In this document: piece by piece, positions 51,736 to 60,819 of the stretch
Layout of the letters: the number at the start of each line of letters is the position of its first letter
Numbering within the stretch: position 1 is the first letter of the stretch
Program-made: the position numbers and the translations under genes
Assembly: GCF_006402735.1 (NCBI RefSeq)
Contig: NZ_CP017174.1
Location: 6,056,001 to 6,120,000, forward strand
Origin: Myxococcus xanthus
GTDB taxonomy: Bacteria; Myxococcota; Myxococcia; Myxococcales; Myxococcaceae
DNA length: 64,000 nucleotides
Direction: 5' to 3'
The notes under the pieces: generated by a model
Databases searched by the model: none
Seen by the model: the letters and a program-made list of their open reading frames with translations, nothing else
Told to the model about the DNA's origin: nothing

Positions 51736-52848
51736 ATGACGAAGATGAAGACCAAGACTCCCCCCCCAAAGAGCATCTCCGGAAAAGCCTCCATTAAGGC
51801 GTACGAAAGTCTTCGCCCGCAGCTCGAAGCCTACAACAAGAAACTAGGGGACCTTCTTGCAGAGTTGATGAATAACAACAAAATCAAAGTTCAGTCCCTT
51901 GAGCATCGCACGAAATCCATCGACAGCTTCAGCGAAAAAATCAGTCGCCCCGGGAAGAGATACTCAAATCCAATCAAGCAAATGACCGATCTAAGCGGCC
52001 ACCGAATCATCGTCTACTACACGGACGACATCGATAAAGTATCCGAAATCATTCAAAGCGAATTCGCCATCGACATAAAAGCATCGGTCGACAAGCGGGA
52101 CGAACTGGCTCCCAACGAATTTGGATACCTGTCAAAACACTACATCGTCTCCCTCAAGGAACCAAGGGCATCGCTTGCTGAGTGGAAAGCGTATGCCGGT
52201 TTTAAGGTCGAAATTCAACTAAGAAGTGTGTTGCAACATGCCTGGGCGGCAATAGAACACTCACTGCAGTACAAGGCTGACACCGACGTCCCCATCAGTT
52301 CTCGGCGCCAACTATCCAGACTCTCGGGGCTATTTGAACTAGCCGACCAGGAATTCTCTGCTCTTCGCGCAGCACAACAACGCCTCGCAATCACAACACG
52401 AGAGGCATTCGACAAGGGGGCAAACGACATAGAAGTCAACGCAGTCACAATGCTTGAATACATCAACCAGTCGAGGCTTTTGGATGAAATCCTCAAGATG
52501 GCCATCAATGCAGGATTCACTCCTGCCAACGAACAGGATGCTAGAGACAAGGACAAGGCAGACAAGCATAGCATCTCCGGGATCGTTCAAATCGCCAAGG
52601 AAGGACGAATCGGATTCGGCGATTTCCAGTCCCGTCTGCGCAGCAACAAGAAAACAATAAAAATATTCTTTCAGGAGGTCTTCAAGGCAAGCGAAATCCC
52701 CTGGATAGTGACAAAGCCATTCGCACTACTAATGGCGTGCTGTCTCATCTTCAGAGAACTAATCACCAAGGAAATGCTCGGACGTCTGGGCTGGAACCTT
52801 GAAATTGCCGAGATAGTCCTCTCTGCAGCCCGAAGAAGCTCTTCCTGA
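51736..52848 (+). CDS. RelA/SpoT-domain protein (small alarmone synthetase-like), prophage B cargo
   Basis: The 370-residue protein has a RelA/SpoT synthetase-type domain at about 25-195: RTKSIDSFSEKISRPGKRY, then QMTDLSGHRIIVYYTDD with the catalytic-type Asp, EFGYLSKHYIV, and KVEIQLRSVLQHAWAAIEHSLQYK. Phage relatives include PhRel-type toxSAS enzymes that make alarmones or pyrophosphorylate tRNA. The C-terminal part (~175 residues) has one hydrophobic stretch. It is AT-rich, plus-strand and absent from copy A. No separate antitoxin gene is evident. I chose MTKMKTKTPPPKS at 51736. Confidence 0.8.
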   Translation: MTKMKTKTPPPKSISGKASIKAYESLRPQLEAYNKKLGDLLAELMNNNKIKVQSLEHRTKSIDSFSEKISRPGKRYSNPIKQMTDLSGHRIIVYYTDDIDKVSEIIQSEFAIDIKASVDKRDELAPNEFGYLSKHYIVSLKEPRASLAEWKAYAGFKVEIQLRSVLQHAWAAIEHSLQYKADTDVPISSRRQLSRLSGLFELADQEFSALRAAQQRLAITTREAFDKGANDIEVNAVTMLEYINQSRLLDEILKMAINAGFTPANEQDARDKDKADKHSISGIVQIAKEGRIGFGDFQSRLRSNKKTIKIFFQEVFKASEIPWIVTKPFALLMACCLIFRELITKEMLGRLGWNLEIAEIVLSAARRSSS

Positions 52849-52857
52849 CATCAATCG

Positions 52858-53727
52858 TCATCTTTTTCCCGAGCAGACAACCAGCTCGCGCAGTTCATCC
52901 AGCGCACGCGCGAGCATCCGGTCAACGCGGCTCTTCGGCGCGCCCCAAGCTTCCGCCACGGAGCGCACCGACTGCGCCGGGCGATTGAGGCCGAAGACGC
53001 GTGAGACAAGCTCCCGCTGTTCAGGGGCCAGTCGCCGCACGGCATCGAACACCAGCGCTCGCCGCTCAGCCGCCAGCAGCTCGGCTTCGGGCGTGTACCC
53101 GTCGGGCTCCAGGCACGACATCTCGCGGAGTGCGGATTCCAACTCGTCGACCCACGAGTCATCGGCCGAAGCACCGTCCGAGAAATGAGACGGCATGTCC
53201 ATGCGGTGGACGCGGACGACGTTGCCTTCGTTGCTGTGGAGTGAACGCACGGTGCGACGCTTGTGTGCGCCGTCGCTCAGGTGAACGTCGGTGCCGTGCA
53301 AGCGCGCGTACTGCTCGCAAGCAGCCCGAGCCCGGAAGTAGGCAACCTGGCCGAACGACTGGCGCCCCCTCGTGGCGTCGTACTTGGACACCGCGCGAAG
53401 CATCGCCATGGAGGCAACTTGCGCGAGGTCATCAGGCGACAACGAGCCCGCGATGGGCAAGAGGGCCCCGACGATGCGGCGGATGAGGGGCTTCACGGAG
53501 TCGAGCAACTCAGCGGACAACCGTCGATCCAGCACGGCGTTGCCGCTCGCGCGGGCCGACAGGATGAGGGACACGAGTTCGGATTGCCGGGCCGCCCGAA
53601 GGCCATACTCACTGTGTGAAACATGCTTCTTCGCACTCCCCCTGCGACAAACCGCTGCGTGAGACATCGCCCCGCCAGGAGCATGCCGCATGCCGACTAC
53701 GCTCGATTCACAGACAGTCTCAGCCAC
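52858..53727 (-). CDS. Phage-encoded sigma-70-like factor, copy B
   Basis: The 289-residue homologue of copy A 7531-8397 has the same region 2 (LSPDDLAQVASMAMLRAVSKYD, QSFGQVAYFRARAACEQY) and region 4 (LAPEQRELVSRVFGLNRPAQ, SRVDRMLARALDELRE). The GTG at 53727 matches copy A. However, the frame stays open upstream to an ATG at 53862, 8 bases behind P16, which would add 45 residues and read through P15 as EPLPESTRIY. Region 2 lacks the long wing of housekeeping sigmas. Confidence 0.7.
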   Translation of the reverse strand: MAETVCESSVVGMRHAPGGAMSHAAVCRRGSAKKHVSHSEYGLRAARQSELVSLILSARASGNAVLDRRLSAELLDSVKPLIRRIVGALLPIAGSLSPDDLAQVASMAMLRAVSKYDATRGRQSFGQVAYFRARAACEQYARLHGTDVHLSDGAHKRRTVRSLHSNEGNVVRVHRMDMPSHFSDGASADDSWVDELESALREMSCLEPDGYTPEAELLAAERRALVFDAVRRLAPEQRELVSRVFGLNRPAQSVRSVAEAWGAPKSRVDRMLARALDELRELVVCSGKR

Positions 53728-53794
53728 GGTGACTCTACGCTCTTGCGGTTGGGCTGCGCGTCGACGCCCCATCGGCACGCAGTCGTTCCCTGCG

Positions 53795-53823
53795 TAAATG
53801 CGTGTGGATTCCGGCAGCGGCTC
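53795..53823 (-). promoter_or_regulatory. Phage promoter-like element P15 (sigma gene, proximal)
   Basis: Minus strand: GAGCCG, 17 bp, CATTTA; counterpart of P3. An in-frame ATG at 53772 lies 22 bases downstream. Confidence 0.65.
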
Positions 53824-53870
53824 ACGCACACTCGAAAAGTGGCGACGAAGGCGAGTCGGCATGTCCCGAG

Positions 53871-53899
53871 TAGATGCGTGCGACTTCCGCGAACGACTC
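53871..53899 (-). promoter_or_regulatory. Phage promoter-like element P16 (sigma gene, distal)
   Basis: Minus strand: GAGTCG, 17 bp, CATCTA; counterpart of P4. The ATG at 53862 is 8 bases past the -10-like box. Confidence 0.6.
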
Positions 53900-53934
53900 A
53901 GGCATCAACGCCCCGTCATCAATCAAGCTCTCTT

Positions 53935-53991
53935 CCTATCCTCTCTCCTTCTTCTCTTTAGAAAAGATGGAGTAGTAGAAAGGAGGATAGG
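53935..53991. repeat. Inverted repeat in the divergent control region, copy B
   Basis: CCTATCCTC (53935-53943) and GAGGATAGG (53983-53991) are perfect complements across an A/T-rich purine/pyrimidine tract. The region corresponds to one unit of the copy A tandem repeat, strongly diverged in sequence but keeping an inverted repeat. Confidence 0.5.
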
Positions 53992-54063
53992 TAATAGAGA
54001 AGGCTAAGGATTTGGGGGAACGCGCTCCAGTGCCGCATGACGCCGGACGCCTCCGCGACAGCC

Positions 54064-54092
54064 GAGCCATTCGCCAAATCCGCACTCATTTA
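54064..54092 (+). promoter_or_regulatory. Phage promoter-like element P17 (primase, distal)
   Basis: GAGCCA, 17 bp, CATTTA; counterpart of P5. Confidence 0.65.
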
Positions 54093-54141
54093 CCAGGGGC
54101 GGCGCGCCCACCTGCCGCATCCGCCCGGCTGACGATTCCGT

Positions 54142-54170
54142 GGGCCACTCGGAAAATCCGCACCCATTTA
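54142..54170 (+). promoter_or_regulatory. Phage promoter-like element P18 (primase, middle)
   Basis: GGGCCA, 17 bp, CATTTA; counterpart of P6. The ATG at 54180, 9 bases on, is again in frame with the primase 27 codons upstream of its main start. Confidence 0.7.
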
Positions 54171-54224
54171 CCGGATGCCATGCACGTACCCCACACGCCT
54201 CCCGCCCCTGTCGCACTCCTCACT

Positions 54225-54253
54225 GAGCCATTCGCGAAATCCGCACCCATTTA
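54225..54253 (+). promoter_or_regulatory. Phage promoter-like element P19 (primase, proximal)
   Basis: GAGCCA, 17 bp, CATTTA; counterpart of P7. The primase ATG at 54261 is 7 bases downstream. Confidence 0.7.
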
Positions 54254-54260
54254 CCCAGGC

Positions 54261-56570
54261 ATGAGCCACACGCACGACACCACACGCCTGCCCGCCCTTC
54301 GGCTGAAAGTCGCCTTCTACGCGTCCGCCCAGGACAACGTCCCCCAAGGCGCTGAGCTGTCCTGGCCCGAACTGTCTTCGAAGCTCGTCGCCCACCGTCG
54401 CAGTCAGTGCCCCACGTCGCCGTGCGTCCGTGGCTGCCCCGCGAAGAATGGCCCCGCCTGGAGCCCTGTCGACATCGTCGAGCGACGCCGCTCGGAGAAC
54501 GTGCGCGCCGTCACGGTGGCCGTCTTCGACCTGGACCACCTGACGGCGGCGCAGCTCGCATGCCTCGACGCCGTCGAGCGCCATGGACTCGCCTTCGCCG
54601 CCCACTCGACGCACAGCAACCGCCCACCCGACGACTACTGCCTGCGGCTGGTGATGCCGCTGTCCCGGCCCGTGCTGCCGCGCGAGTGGCCGTCCGTGCG
54701 CGAGGCCGCAATCCGCATGCTCGGACTCCCCGCCGACCCGGCAACGAAGGACCTGGCTCGCATCTACTACCTACCGGATGCGCCCGTGGGTGCGGAGCCC
54801 TACGCCGCCAGTGGAGACGGAGCGCCCCTCGACGTCGACACGCTGCTCGCCATGTCCCGGGCTGGACTCCCCACGGTGGCGGCCCCGGTGCCTTCCACGA
54901 AGCCCGAGGAACCCGCCGACCTCTACGAGCTGCGGGCCCTCTTGCGTCGCATCCGCAAGCCCGAGCACCTCGCCATCGTCCGCCGCGCCCTTGCCGGTGA
55001 GCCCCTGTCCGCCGTCGGCGAGCAGGACACGACGCTGAACACGCTGATGTCGTGCGCGGCCTTCGTCCTGCCACTGTCCACCCCCGAAGCCGTCGTCATC
55101 GAGCTGTTCCGCGCGTCCTTCGCTGCAACGAACTGGAGAGAGGGCACCGAGCATTTGTGCGAGCAAGCCGTCCTCAAGCTGCGGCGTCATCGCGAGCGCC
55201 GGAAGGCACGGGATGCCGCACGGCTCGCGGACAACACGTCCATCTGGGAAGCCCTGGGCAGTCGCGCATCTGAATCCACGTCGAGCGACGGCCCGGGATT
55301 CGAGGAGGACACTCCCGACCCCGACGCGTGGATGAAGGAACTCTTTCTCGACATCACGAAGGACACCCGACGGCAGATTCGAAATTGCGAAGCGAACGTC
55401 GCCATCGTGCTCAGCAAGTCGCCCGAGTGGCGCGGCGTCTTCCGCTTCAACGAAGTCACGAAGAAGTTGGAGGTGGAGGACGGCCCCCTCGGCCCCAGCG
55501 TGGACATTGAGACGCTCGACGTCCTGGTAGCTAACTGGATTCAGCTCAGCAAGTACGGGCGACTCGGGCTGATGCCGAAGGCGCACGTCGTCGCGCAGCA
55601 GATCCTCGCCGTCGCGAAGAGCAACAGCTATGACCCGGTCGCCGACTACCTCGCGGGACTCGTCTGGGACGGAACGCCACGGCTCGACGGGATGCTCGCG
55701 ACGTACTTCGGCGCGCAGGGGGATGCTCGATACCTCCAGGCCGTCGGCGCGAAGTTCGCCATCTCGGCGGTTGCGCGTGCCCTGCGTCCCGGATGCAAGG
55801 TCGACACGGTCATGATTCTGGAGGGGCCCCAGGGCCTGCGGAAGTCGACGGCGTTCAGCATCCTTGGGGGCCGGTACTTCAGCGACGCGCCCATCGACGT
55901 CACCAGCAGGGACAGCGCGATGCTGGCCTCTCAGTTCTGGTTCATCGAACTGGCCGAGCTGAGCACGTTTCGCAAGAGCGAGGACCAGGCGCTCAAGGCG
56001 TTCATCACTCGGACGGAGGACACCTACCGGCCACCCTACGGACGTTCCAACGTGCAGGCCCCGCGACGCTGCGTCTTCGTCGGCACAACCAACGATGACG
56101 ACTACCTGCGCGACCCCACAGGACAGAGGCGCTTCTGGCCGGTGAAGTGCAGCCGCATCGACACCGACGCCCTCAAGCGCGACCGCGACCAAATCTGGGC
56201 CGAAGCCGTCGTGCGCTTCCACCAAGGTGAGGACTGGTGGCTGAGCAACGAGGAGGCGGCAGGGGCCGAGCAGCAGGCCGCGCTGCGTATGGAGAACGTG
56301 GGGGACAGCCGGAAGGAAGTCATCCTGCGGTGGATTCTGGAGATGCCACCCGAAAAGCGCCCCTCGGACGTGACACTTCTCCATGTGGGCATCGAAGCTT
56401 TCGCGCTCCACCAAGCGCAGGTTGACCACCGGATCTCACGGGAAATCGGAGCGGCCTTGAAGTCGCTGGGCTTCACCCGTGGCCAGCGTCGGATGGGAGA
56501 CGGGAAGCGCCCGCTCGTCTACTACATCCCGGACGAACTGCGGAACGCCCCCACGGAGAAGCGTGGGTAG
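54261..56570 (+). CDS. Primase-helicase (PrimPol-like plus VapE-type), copy B
   Basis: The 769-residue homologue of copy A 9066-11444 keeps all motifs: VFDLDHL, HSTHSNRP, EGPQGLRKSTAF, FWFIELAEL and FVGTTNDDDYLRDPTG. Its C-terminus is about 15 residues shorter. The ATG at 54261 directly follows P19. The identity is lower than for the head genes, so this module diverged longer ago or under different selection. Confidence 0.82.
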   Translation: MSHTHDTTRLPALRLKVAFYASAQDNVPQGAELSWPELSSKLVAHRRSQCPTSPCVRGCPAKNGPAWSPVDIVERRRSENVRAVTVAVFDLDHLTAAQLACLDAVERHGLAFAAHSTHSNRPPDDYCLRLVMPLSRPVLPREWPSVREAAIRMLGLPADPATKDLARIYYLPDAPVGAEPYAASGDGAPLDVDTLLAMSRAGLPTVAAPVPSTKPEEPADLYELRALLRRIRKPEHLAIVRRALAGEPLSAVGEQDTTLNTLMSCAAFVLPLSTPEAVVIELFRASFAATNWREGTEHLCEQAVLKLRRHRERRKARDAARLADNTSIWEALGSRASESTSSDGPGFEEDTPDPDAWMKELFLDITKDTRRQIRNCEANVAIVLSKSPEWRGVFRFNEVTKKLEVEDGPLGPSVDIETLDVLVANWIQLSKYGRLGLMPKAHVVAQQILAVAKSNSYDPVADYLAGLVWDGTPRLDGMLATYFGAQGDARYLQAVGAKFAISAVARALRPGCKVDTVMILEGPQGLRKSTAFSILGGRYFSDAPIDVTSRDSAMLASQFWFIELAELSTFRKSEDQALKAFITRTEDTYRPPYGRSNVQAPRRCVFVGTTNDDDYLRDPTGQRRFWPVKCSRIDTDALKRDRDQIWAEAVVRFHQGEDWWLSNEEAAGAEQQAALRMENVGDSRKEVILRWILEMPPEKRPSDVTLLHVGIEAFALHQAQVDHRISREIGAALKSLGFTRGQRRMGDGKRPLVYYIPDELRNAPTEKRG

Positions 56571-56631
56571 CGTCAGGTGATTGGCCGCATGCAAGACTAG
56601 GGAGTGCAATGAACAGTCCCAATGACACAGG

Positions 56632-57054
56632 CTACTTCGCCACTGCCTCCAAGTATGCGATGACGTCGTTTCGTTCCTCGGCGCTCTTGAAGCCGGGAAA
56701 TGCCATTTTAGATTTCGGCACGTATTTCTTTGGATTCTCCAGATAGCCGAACAAGGTCTGTTGGCTCCAGATGATGTCTGCGTTCTTCATTGCATCCGTG
56801 TAGGCGTAACCGGGCACTGAGCCCGACTTGCGTTCGAAAATTCCGTACAGATTGGGGCCTTGCTTGTTGGGCCCACCTTTGTTGGCCGTATGGCACTGAG
56901 TACAGCGGGCTTTGAATAGCTTATCTCCATTCTCAACGTTGCCACGAGAGAATGACTCAGCTTGAGCGGCCCCTGCGTAAAGGGCCACCGCCAACGTCGC
57001 AGTCGTCACAGCCGAGACTGTTGAATGTAATGCACTTTTTTGCTGCCAACGCAT
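56632..57054 (-). CDS. Mitochondrial-type class I cytochrome c, prophage B cargo
   Basis: The 140-residue precursor has a Sec signal peptide (cut near AGAAQA) and a ~100-residue cytochrome c. The haem site is CTQCH, followed by KGGPNKQGPNLYGIF, a VPGYAYTDAMKNADIIW stretch, YLENPKKYVPKSKMAF with the axial Met, and ERNDVIAYL. These are the marks of mitochondrial and alphaproteobacterial cytochromes c. It should carry electrons in the periplasm. The ATG at 57054 has a perfect AAGGAGGT ribosome-binding site, unlike phage genes here. It occupies the slot of the XRE gene in copy A. Confidence 0.9.
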   Translation of the reverse strand: MRWQQKSALHSTVSAVTTATLAVALYAGAAQAESFSRGNVENGDKLFKARCTQCHTANKGGPNKQGPNLYGIFERKSGSVPGYAYTDAMKNADIIWSQQTLFGYLENPKKYVPKSKMAFPGFKSAEERNDVIAYLEAVAK

Positions 57055-57060
57055 CAGCAC

Positions 57061-57471
57061 CTCCTTTTCAGTCGCTCATCAGTCATGACCGAGCCGGGTG
57101 AAGGAGTGAAGAGGCTCCAGCGGATCGGTGTATTGTTTTCAACTAGCCCCACACGTAAAGATGGATTGCAAACTCTCGTGGCCAGTCACGAGCTATGGAC
57201 GTTCTGGAGCCACCCCAAGAGACGCACGACCTGTCAGTGTCGATGAAGGCGGCGCAATTTACGTCAATCCCGGGGCTTTGTTATGCGCCCCCTGCGGTGC
57301 GGATCAAGCAGCTTCACTTCGAATCAGTGTCACAGTCACTCGGCAAACTTGTCTGTGTCATAGACGTTGTCTCCGAGGAGCCGCCCAGGGAGTTCGTCGA
57401 CAAACCCCCATAAAACGCATTTCGCGTATCACAACCAAGAGCACATCATCATTCGAGTCCTGGCAGACAGT
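57061..57471. other. Non-coding interval upstream of the nuclease gene, copy B
   Basis: About 410 bp without a convincing gene; probably flanking DNA that came in with the cytochrome gene plus its promoter. P20 lies at its right edge. Confidence 0.4.
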
Positions 57472-57500
57472 GAGCCACTCCCGGAATCCGCACCCATTTA
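57472..57500 (+). promoter_or_regulatory. Phage promoter-like element P20 (Cas4-like nuclease)
   Basis: GAGCCA, 17 bp, CATTTA; counterpart of P8. The GTG at 57507 is 6 bases downstream, beside or inside a GGAGGG/CCCTCC hairpin whose bases differ from copy A but still pair. Confidence 0.7.
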
Positions 57501-57506
57501 AGGAGG

Positions 57507-58853
57507 GTGACGCCCTCCAGCAACGTTCCCAGCAACAGCCCCTCGGTCATCGCCGGGGTCATCCAGCGCCTCAGCGTCTCCCAGCTCAAGCGCCACAAGC
57601 TGTGCCCGCGCGCATGGTTCTTTCAAAAGGTCATACGCGTCCCCGAGCCCAGCACGGGAGCGCAGCAGGTTGGCACAGAAGGACACGCCCAGCTTGAGCA
57701 TTTCCTGTCGACGGGTGAAGACGTGCTGGGCACGTTCGCCAGGGCAGGCGCCCATCTACTGCCCACGCCCGGTCCCGACCTGCTCATCGAGCAGCCCCTC
57801 GACGGTGAGCCGCCACTGATGGCGGGCGGCATCCCCTTCACCGGATTCATCGACCTCGTGGACGCTCGACGACTCGCCTCTGACGGCGTCCTTCGCATCA
57901 CCGACCACAAGTTCACCAGCAACGTCGCGACGAATGCCGCGAGCGCCGAGCAGCTCGCCGACGCCGACACCGAACCCGGCTTGCAGATGGTCGGATATGG
58001 CGCGTGGGCGCTCAGCCAGGTTGAGCGCTTCCCGGGACTGCGCACGCTGGAGCTCGAACACCTCTACTACCAGACCCGGGGACAACGCCTTGCCGCGTCC
58101 GTCGTCGCAACGGTGCCCGCCGAGCACGTCGAGCGCGAGTGGCAGACAAAGGTCGAGCCCCAGGTCGAAGCGATGAAGGAGCACGCGCAAGCAGCCCGCG
58201 CTTCCGACGTGCCCGCGAACTACGGCCCCGCCTGCGGCAAGTACGGCGGATGTCCGTTCATGGCGAAGTGCCTCACAGGAGAGAACAAGACGATGTCCCT
58301 GCGCGACAAGCTGCTCAACAAGGCTTCCGAGTCCGCCCCCCTTACCGTTGCCGCGGTCGAGCGCAACGCCACGGAGCTGCCCGCCGTTCTTCCCCCGGAC
58401 GCGCCCGCACCTACGCCCGTGCAGACGGCTCCAGAGGTCGCCCAGGCCACTGAGCAGCCCGCGCCGAAGCGTCGCGGTCGCCCTCGCAAGGTGGCCGAGT
58501 CCGAGCAGCCCACCGACGCGGCCCCGTCGCCTGCGAGTGCGCTTCGGGTGCTCTTCGTCGACTGCATCCCGACGACCTTCGACGGACCGACGCCCGAGTC
58601 GCTTACGAGCTACGTCGACACCATGCATCGCAAGGTGGCCGGAGCGGGCGGCGTCGACGACGTGCGCTTCGCGGGCTCCGACTCGGCGCTCGGGTTCGGC
58701 AAGTGGCGCGGGGCGCTGGCCATGGCGGCGCGCGCCGAGCTGCCCGCACCCGGCAGCTACGTCGCGCTCGGGGTTGCCCAGTCGGAGCTGATGCAGGTCA
58801 TCGTCGAGGCGCTCGAACCGGCGTTCGACGTGGTCGTTCGCGGCGTCCGCTAA
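57507..58853 (+). CDS. Cas4/RecB-like nuclease with AT-hook, copy B
   Basis: 448 residues, closely matching copy A 12957-14303, with GFIDLVDA, ITDHKFTSN, the cysteine cluster and the KRRGRPRKV AT-hook all kept. The N-terminal dozen residues differ (MTPSSNVPSNSPS), which also changes the 3' arm of the start-codon hairpin. Confidence 0.8.
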   Translation: MTPSSNVPSNSPSVIAGVIQRLSVSQLKRHKLCPRAWFFQKVIRVPEPSTGAQQVGTEGHAQLEHFLSTGEDVLGTFARAGAHLLPTPGPDLLIEQPLDGEPPLMAGGIPFTGFIDLVDARRLASDGVLRITDHKFTSNVATNAASAEQLADADTEPGLQMVGYGAWALSQVERFPGLRTLELEHLYYQTRGQRLAASVVATVPAEHVEREWQTKVEPQVEAMKEHAQAARASDVPANYGPACGKYGGCPFMAKCLTGENKTMSLRDKLLNKASESAPLTVAAVERNATELPAVLPPDAPAPTPVQTAPEVAQATEQPAPKRRGRPRKVAESEQPTDAAPSPASALRVLFVDCIPTTFDGPTPESLTSYVDTMHRKVAGAGGVDDVRFAGSDSALGFGKWRGALAMAARAELPAPGSYVALGVAQSELMQVIVEALEPAFDVVVRGVR

Positions 58854-58908
58854 TCGCTCGTCACCGGCCCCGTCGGCTTCGGCTGGCGGGGCTCCAGCAC
58901 TCCCAAAC

Positions 58909-60819
58909 ATGAAACTTCTTCACCGGCTTCACGCGGGCGCGGCGACTTTCGCCGAGCGCCCCGCCACCGCTGCGCCTACTGCTCTCGCGAAGCTCACTGG
59001 CGACCGTTCGACTATCGCCAAGGGGCAGCCCGTGGGCTGGTCGCCAGACCTCGCACGGGTGCTCAGCCTTCCGCGCCGAGACCTCGCGAGCACATACGGC
59101 GATGCCGACTTCGCCGCGTTGGAAGCCTCGCTGCGCGCCCCTGCCGACACGCGTTGCACTTGCGGGACGCTCGGGAAGCGGTGCCCGTCCGCGTTGCTCC
59201 CCATCCAGCGCCTCGCCCTCCTGGAAGCCGCGCGCACAGGTGGCGGGCTCTTTCCCATCGGCGTGGGGCACGGGAAGACGCTGGTCGACCTCCTGCTGCC
59301 GCTCGTCGTGCCCGGGTGCAAGGTCGCCGTCCTACTCCTACCGTCGAACCTCCGCGCCCAGCTCATCGAGGTCGACTGGCACTTCTACGGCGGACATTGG
59401 CGCTTGCCGAACCTCGCGGGTGGCAGGTGGTTCCGCCCCGGACTGCCTGTCCTCCACGTCATCACCTACGAGAAGTTTTCGACCCAGGAAGGCACCGACC
59501 TACTGACGCGCATCGGGCCCGACCTCATCGTCTGCGACGAGGCCCACAAGCTGAAGGACCGGAAGAGCGCCCGCACTGGCCGGTTCCTCCGCTACCTGGA
59601 GCTGAACCCCGAAACGCGTCTCGTGGCCCAGTCGGGCACGCTGGCGACGAGAACGGTCAAGGACTACGCCCATCTCGCGGAGTACGCGCTGCGTGACGGC
59701 AGCCCGCTACCGCTGAAGCAGCACGTCGTCGAAGAGTGGGCGTCGGCGCTGGACCCCGGAACTACCGTCGCTCCTCCGGGCGCACTCCTTCAGCTCGTTG
59801 ACCCGGCGCACTCACTCGCCCCGCTTGAAGGGGAGAACGAAGCCGACCGTGAGCGCCGACGCGTGCGTGACGCCTATCGTCGGTGGCGCAACGCAACGCC
59901 GGGTGTCGTTGCCACTGACGAAAGCGCCGTCGGCATGCCGCTCGTCATTCGCACGCGCGACCCTGGGCAGGTCCCCGACGGGTTGCTCGCCCACATTCAA
60001 ACGGCACTCGGCGGGCAACGCCCCGACGGCGAAGAGTTCGTCGACGAGCTGCAACGCGTCGTCTGTGCGCGGCAGCTCGCGAGCGGCTTCTTCCACCGCT
60101 GGCGCTACCCCGACGTCCATGGCGTTCCGCAGGACTCCGAGCTGATCGTTCGGTGGTTCGCGCGTCGGCAGGAGTTCAACCGGGAGCTGCGCGAGCGCCT
60201 CAAGCGGCCCGCCGAGCATCTCGACTCACCAGGGCTGCTGATGCGCGCCGCGATTCGCGCTCACCAGTCCCCGCCCTATGACGGGGAATTGCCGACCTGG
60301 CGCGCGATGTCGTGGCCCTCATGGGCTGAGATTCACAAACGCGTCGTCCACGTCACCGAAGCCGTGTGGCTCTCCGACTTCATCGTGCATGACGCGGCGA
60401 AGTGGGCCATGCGCAGGGGGCAGCCAGGAATCGTCTGGGTCGAGTTCCCGGAGCTTGGCCAGCGCATCGCGAAGGCGGCGGGTGTGCCTTTCTACGGCGG
60501 CGGCCCGGAAGCGTCGGCGACCATCATCCGGGAGCGTGGGAAGCGGTCCATCGTCGCTTCGCTTCGAGCCCACGGGACGGGGAAGAACCTGACGATGTTC
60601 TCGCGGATGCTGTTCGTGAACCCACCGGCCGATGGCGCTGCATGGGAACAGGCCATCGGCCGATGTCACCGACAGGGGCAGCTCGCCGACGAAGTCGAAG
60701 TGGAGCTGTACCAACACACCGACGAGCTTGTCGGGGCATTCCAGAAGGCCCGCGACTTTGCCCGGTTCATAGAGCAGACGGAGGGCACGCCGCAGAAGCT
60801 TTGCCTAGCGACTTGCTAA
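58909..60819 (+). CDS. SNF2/DEAH-type helicase, copy B
   Basis: The 636-residue homologue of copy A 14840-16774, with GVGHGKTLVDLLLPL, CDEAHKLKD and AWEQAIGRCHRQGQ. The two versions diverge only in the last residues (KLCLATC here, a 12-residue longer tail in copy A), exactly where different cargo begins. It follows the nuclease by 55 bp. Its 3' end overlaps a convergent cargo gene by 15 bp. Confidence 0.85.
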   Translation: MKLLHRLHAGAATFAERPATAAPTALAKLTGDRSTIAKGQPVGWSPDLARVLSLPRRDLASTYGDADFAALEASLRAPADTRCTCGTLGKRCPSALLPIQRLALLEAARTGGGLFPIGVGHGKTLVDLLLPLVVPGCKVAVLLLPSNLRAQLIEVDWHFYGGHWRLPNLAGGRWFRPGLPVLHVITYEKFSTQEGTDLLTRIGPDLIVCDEAHKLKDRKSARTGRFLRYLELNPETRLVAQSGTLATRTVKDYAHLAEYALRDGSPLPLKQHVVEEWASALDPGTTVAPPGALLQLVDPAHSLAPLEGENEADRERRRVRDAYRRWRNATPGVVATDESAVGMPLVIRTRDPGQVPDGLLAHIQTALGGQRPDGEEFVDELQRVVCARQLASGFFHRWRYPDVHGVPQDSELIVRWFARRQEFNRELRERLKRPAEHLDSPGLLMRAAIRAHQSPPYDGELPTWRAMSWPSWAEIHKRVVHVTEAVWLSDFIVHDAAKWAMRRGQPGIVWVEFPELGQRIAKAAGVPFYGGGPEASATIIRERGKRSIVASLRAHGTGKNLTMFSRMLFVNPPADGAAWEQAIGRCHRQGQLADEVEVELYQHTDELVGAFQKARDFARFIEQTEGTPQKLCLATC

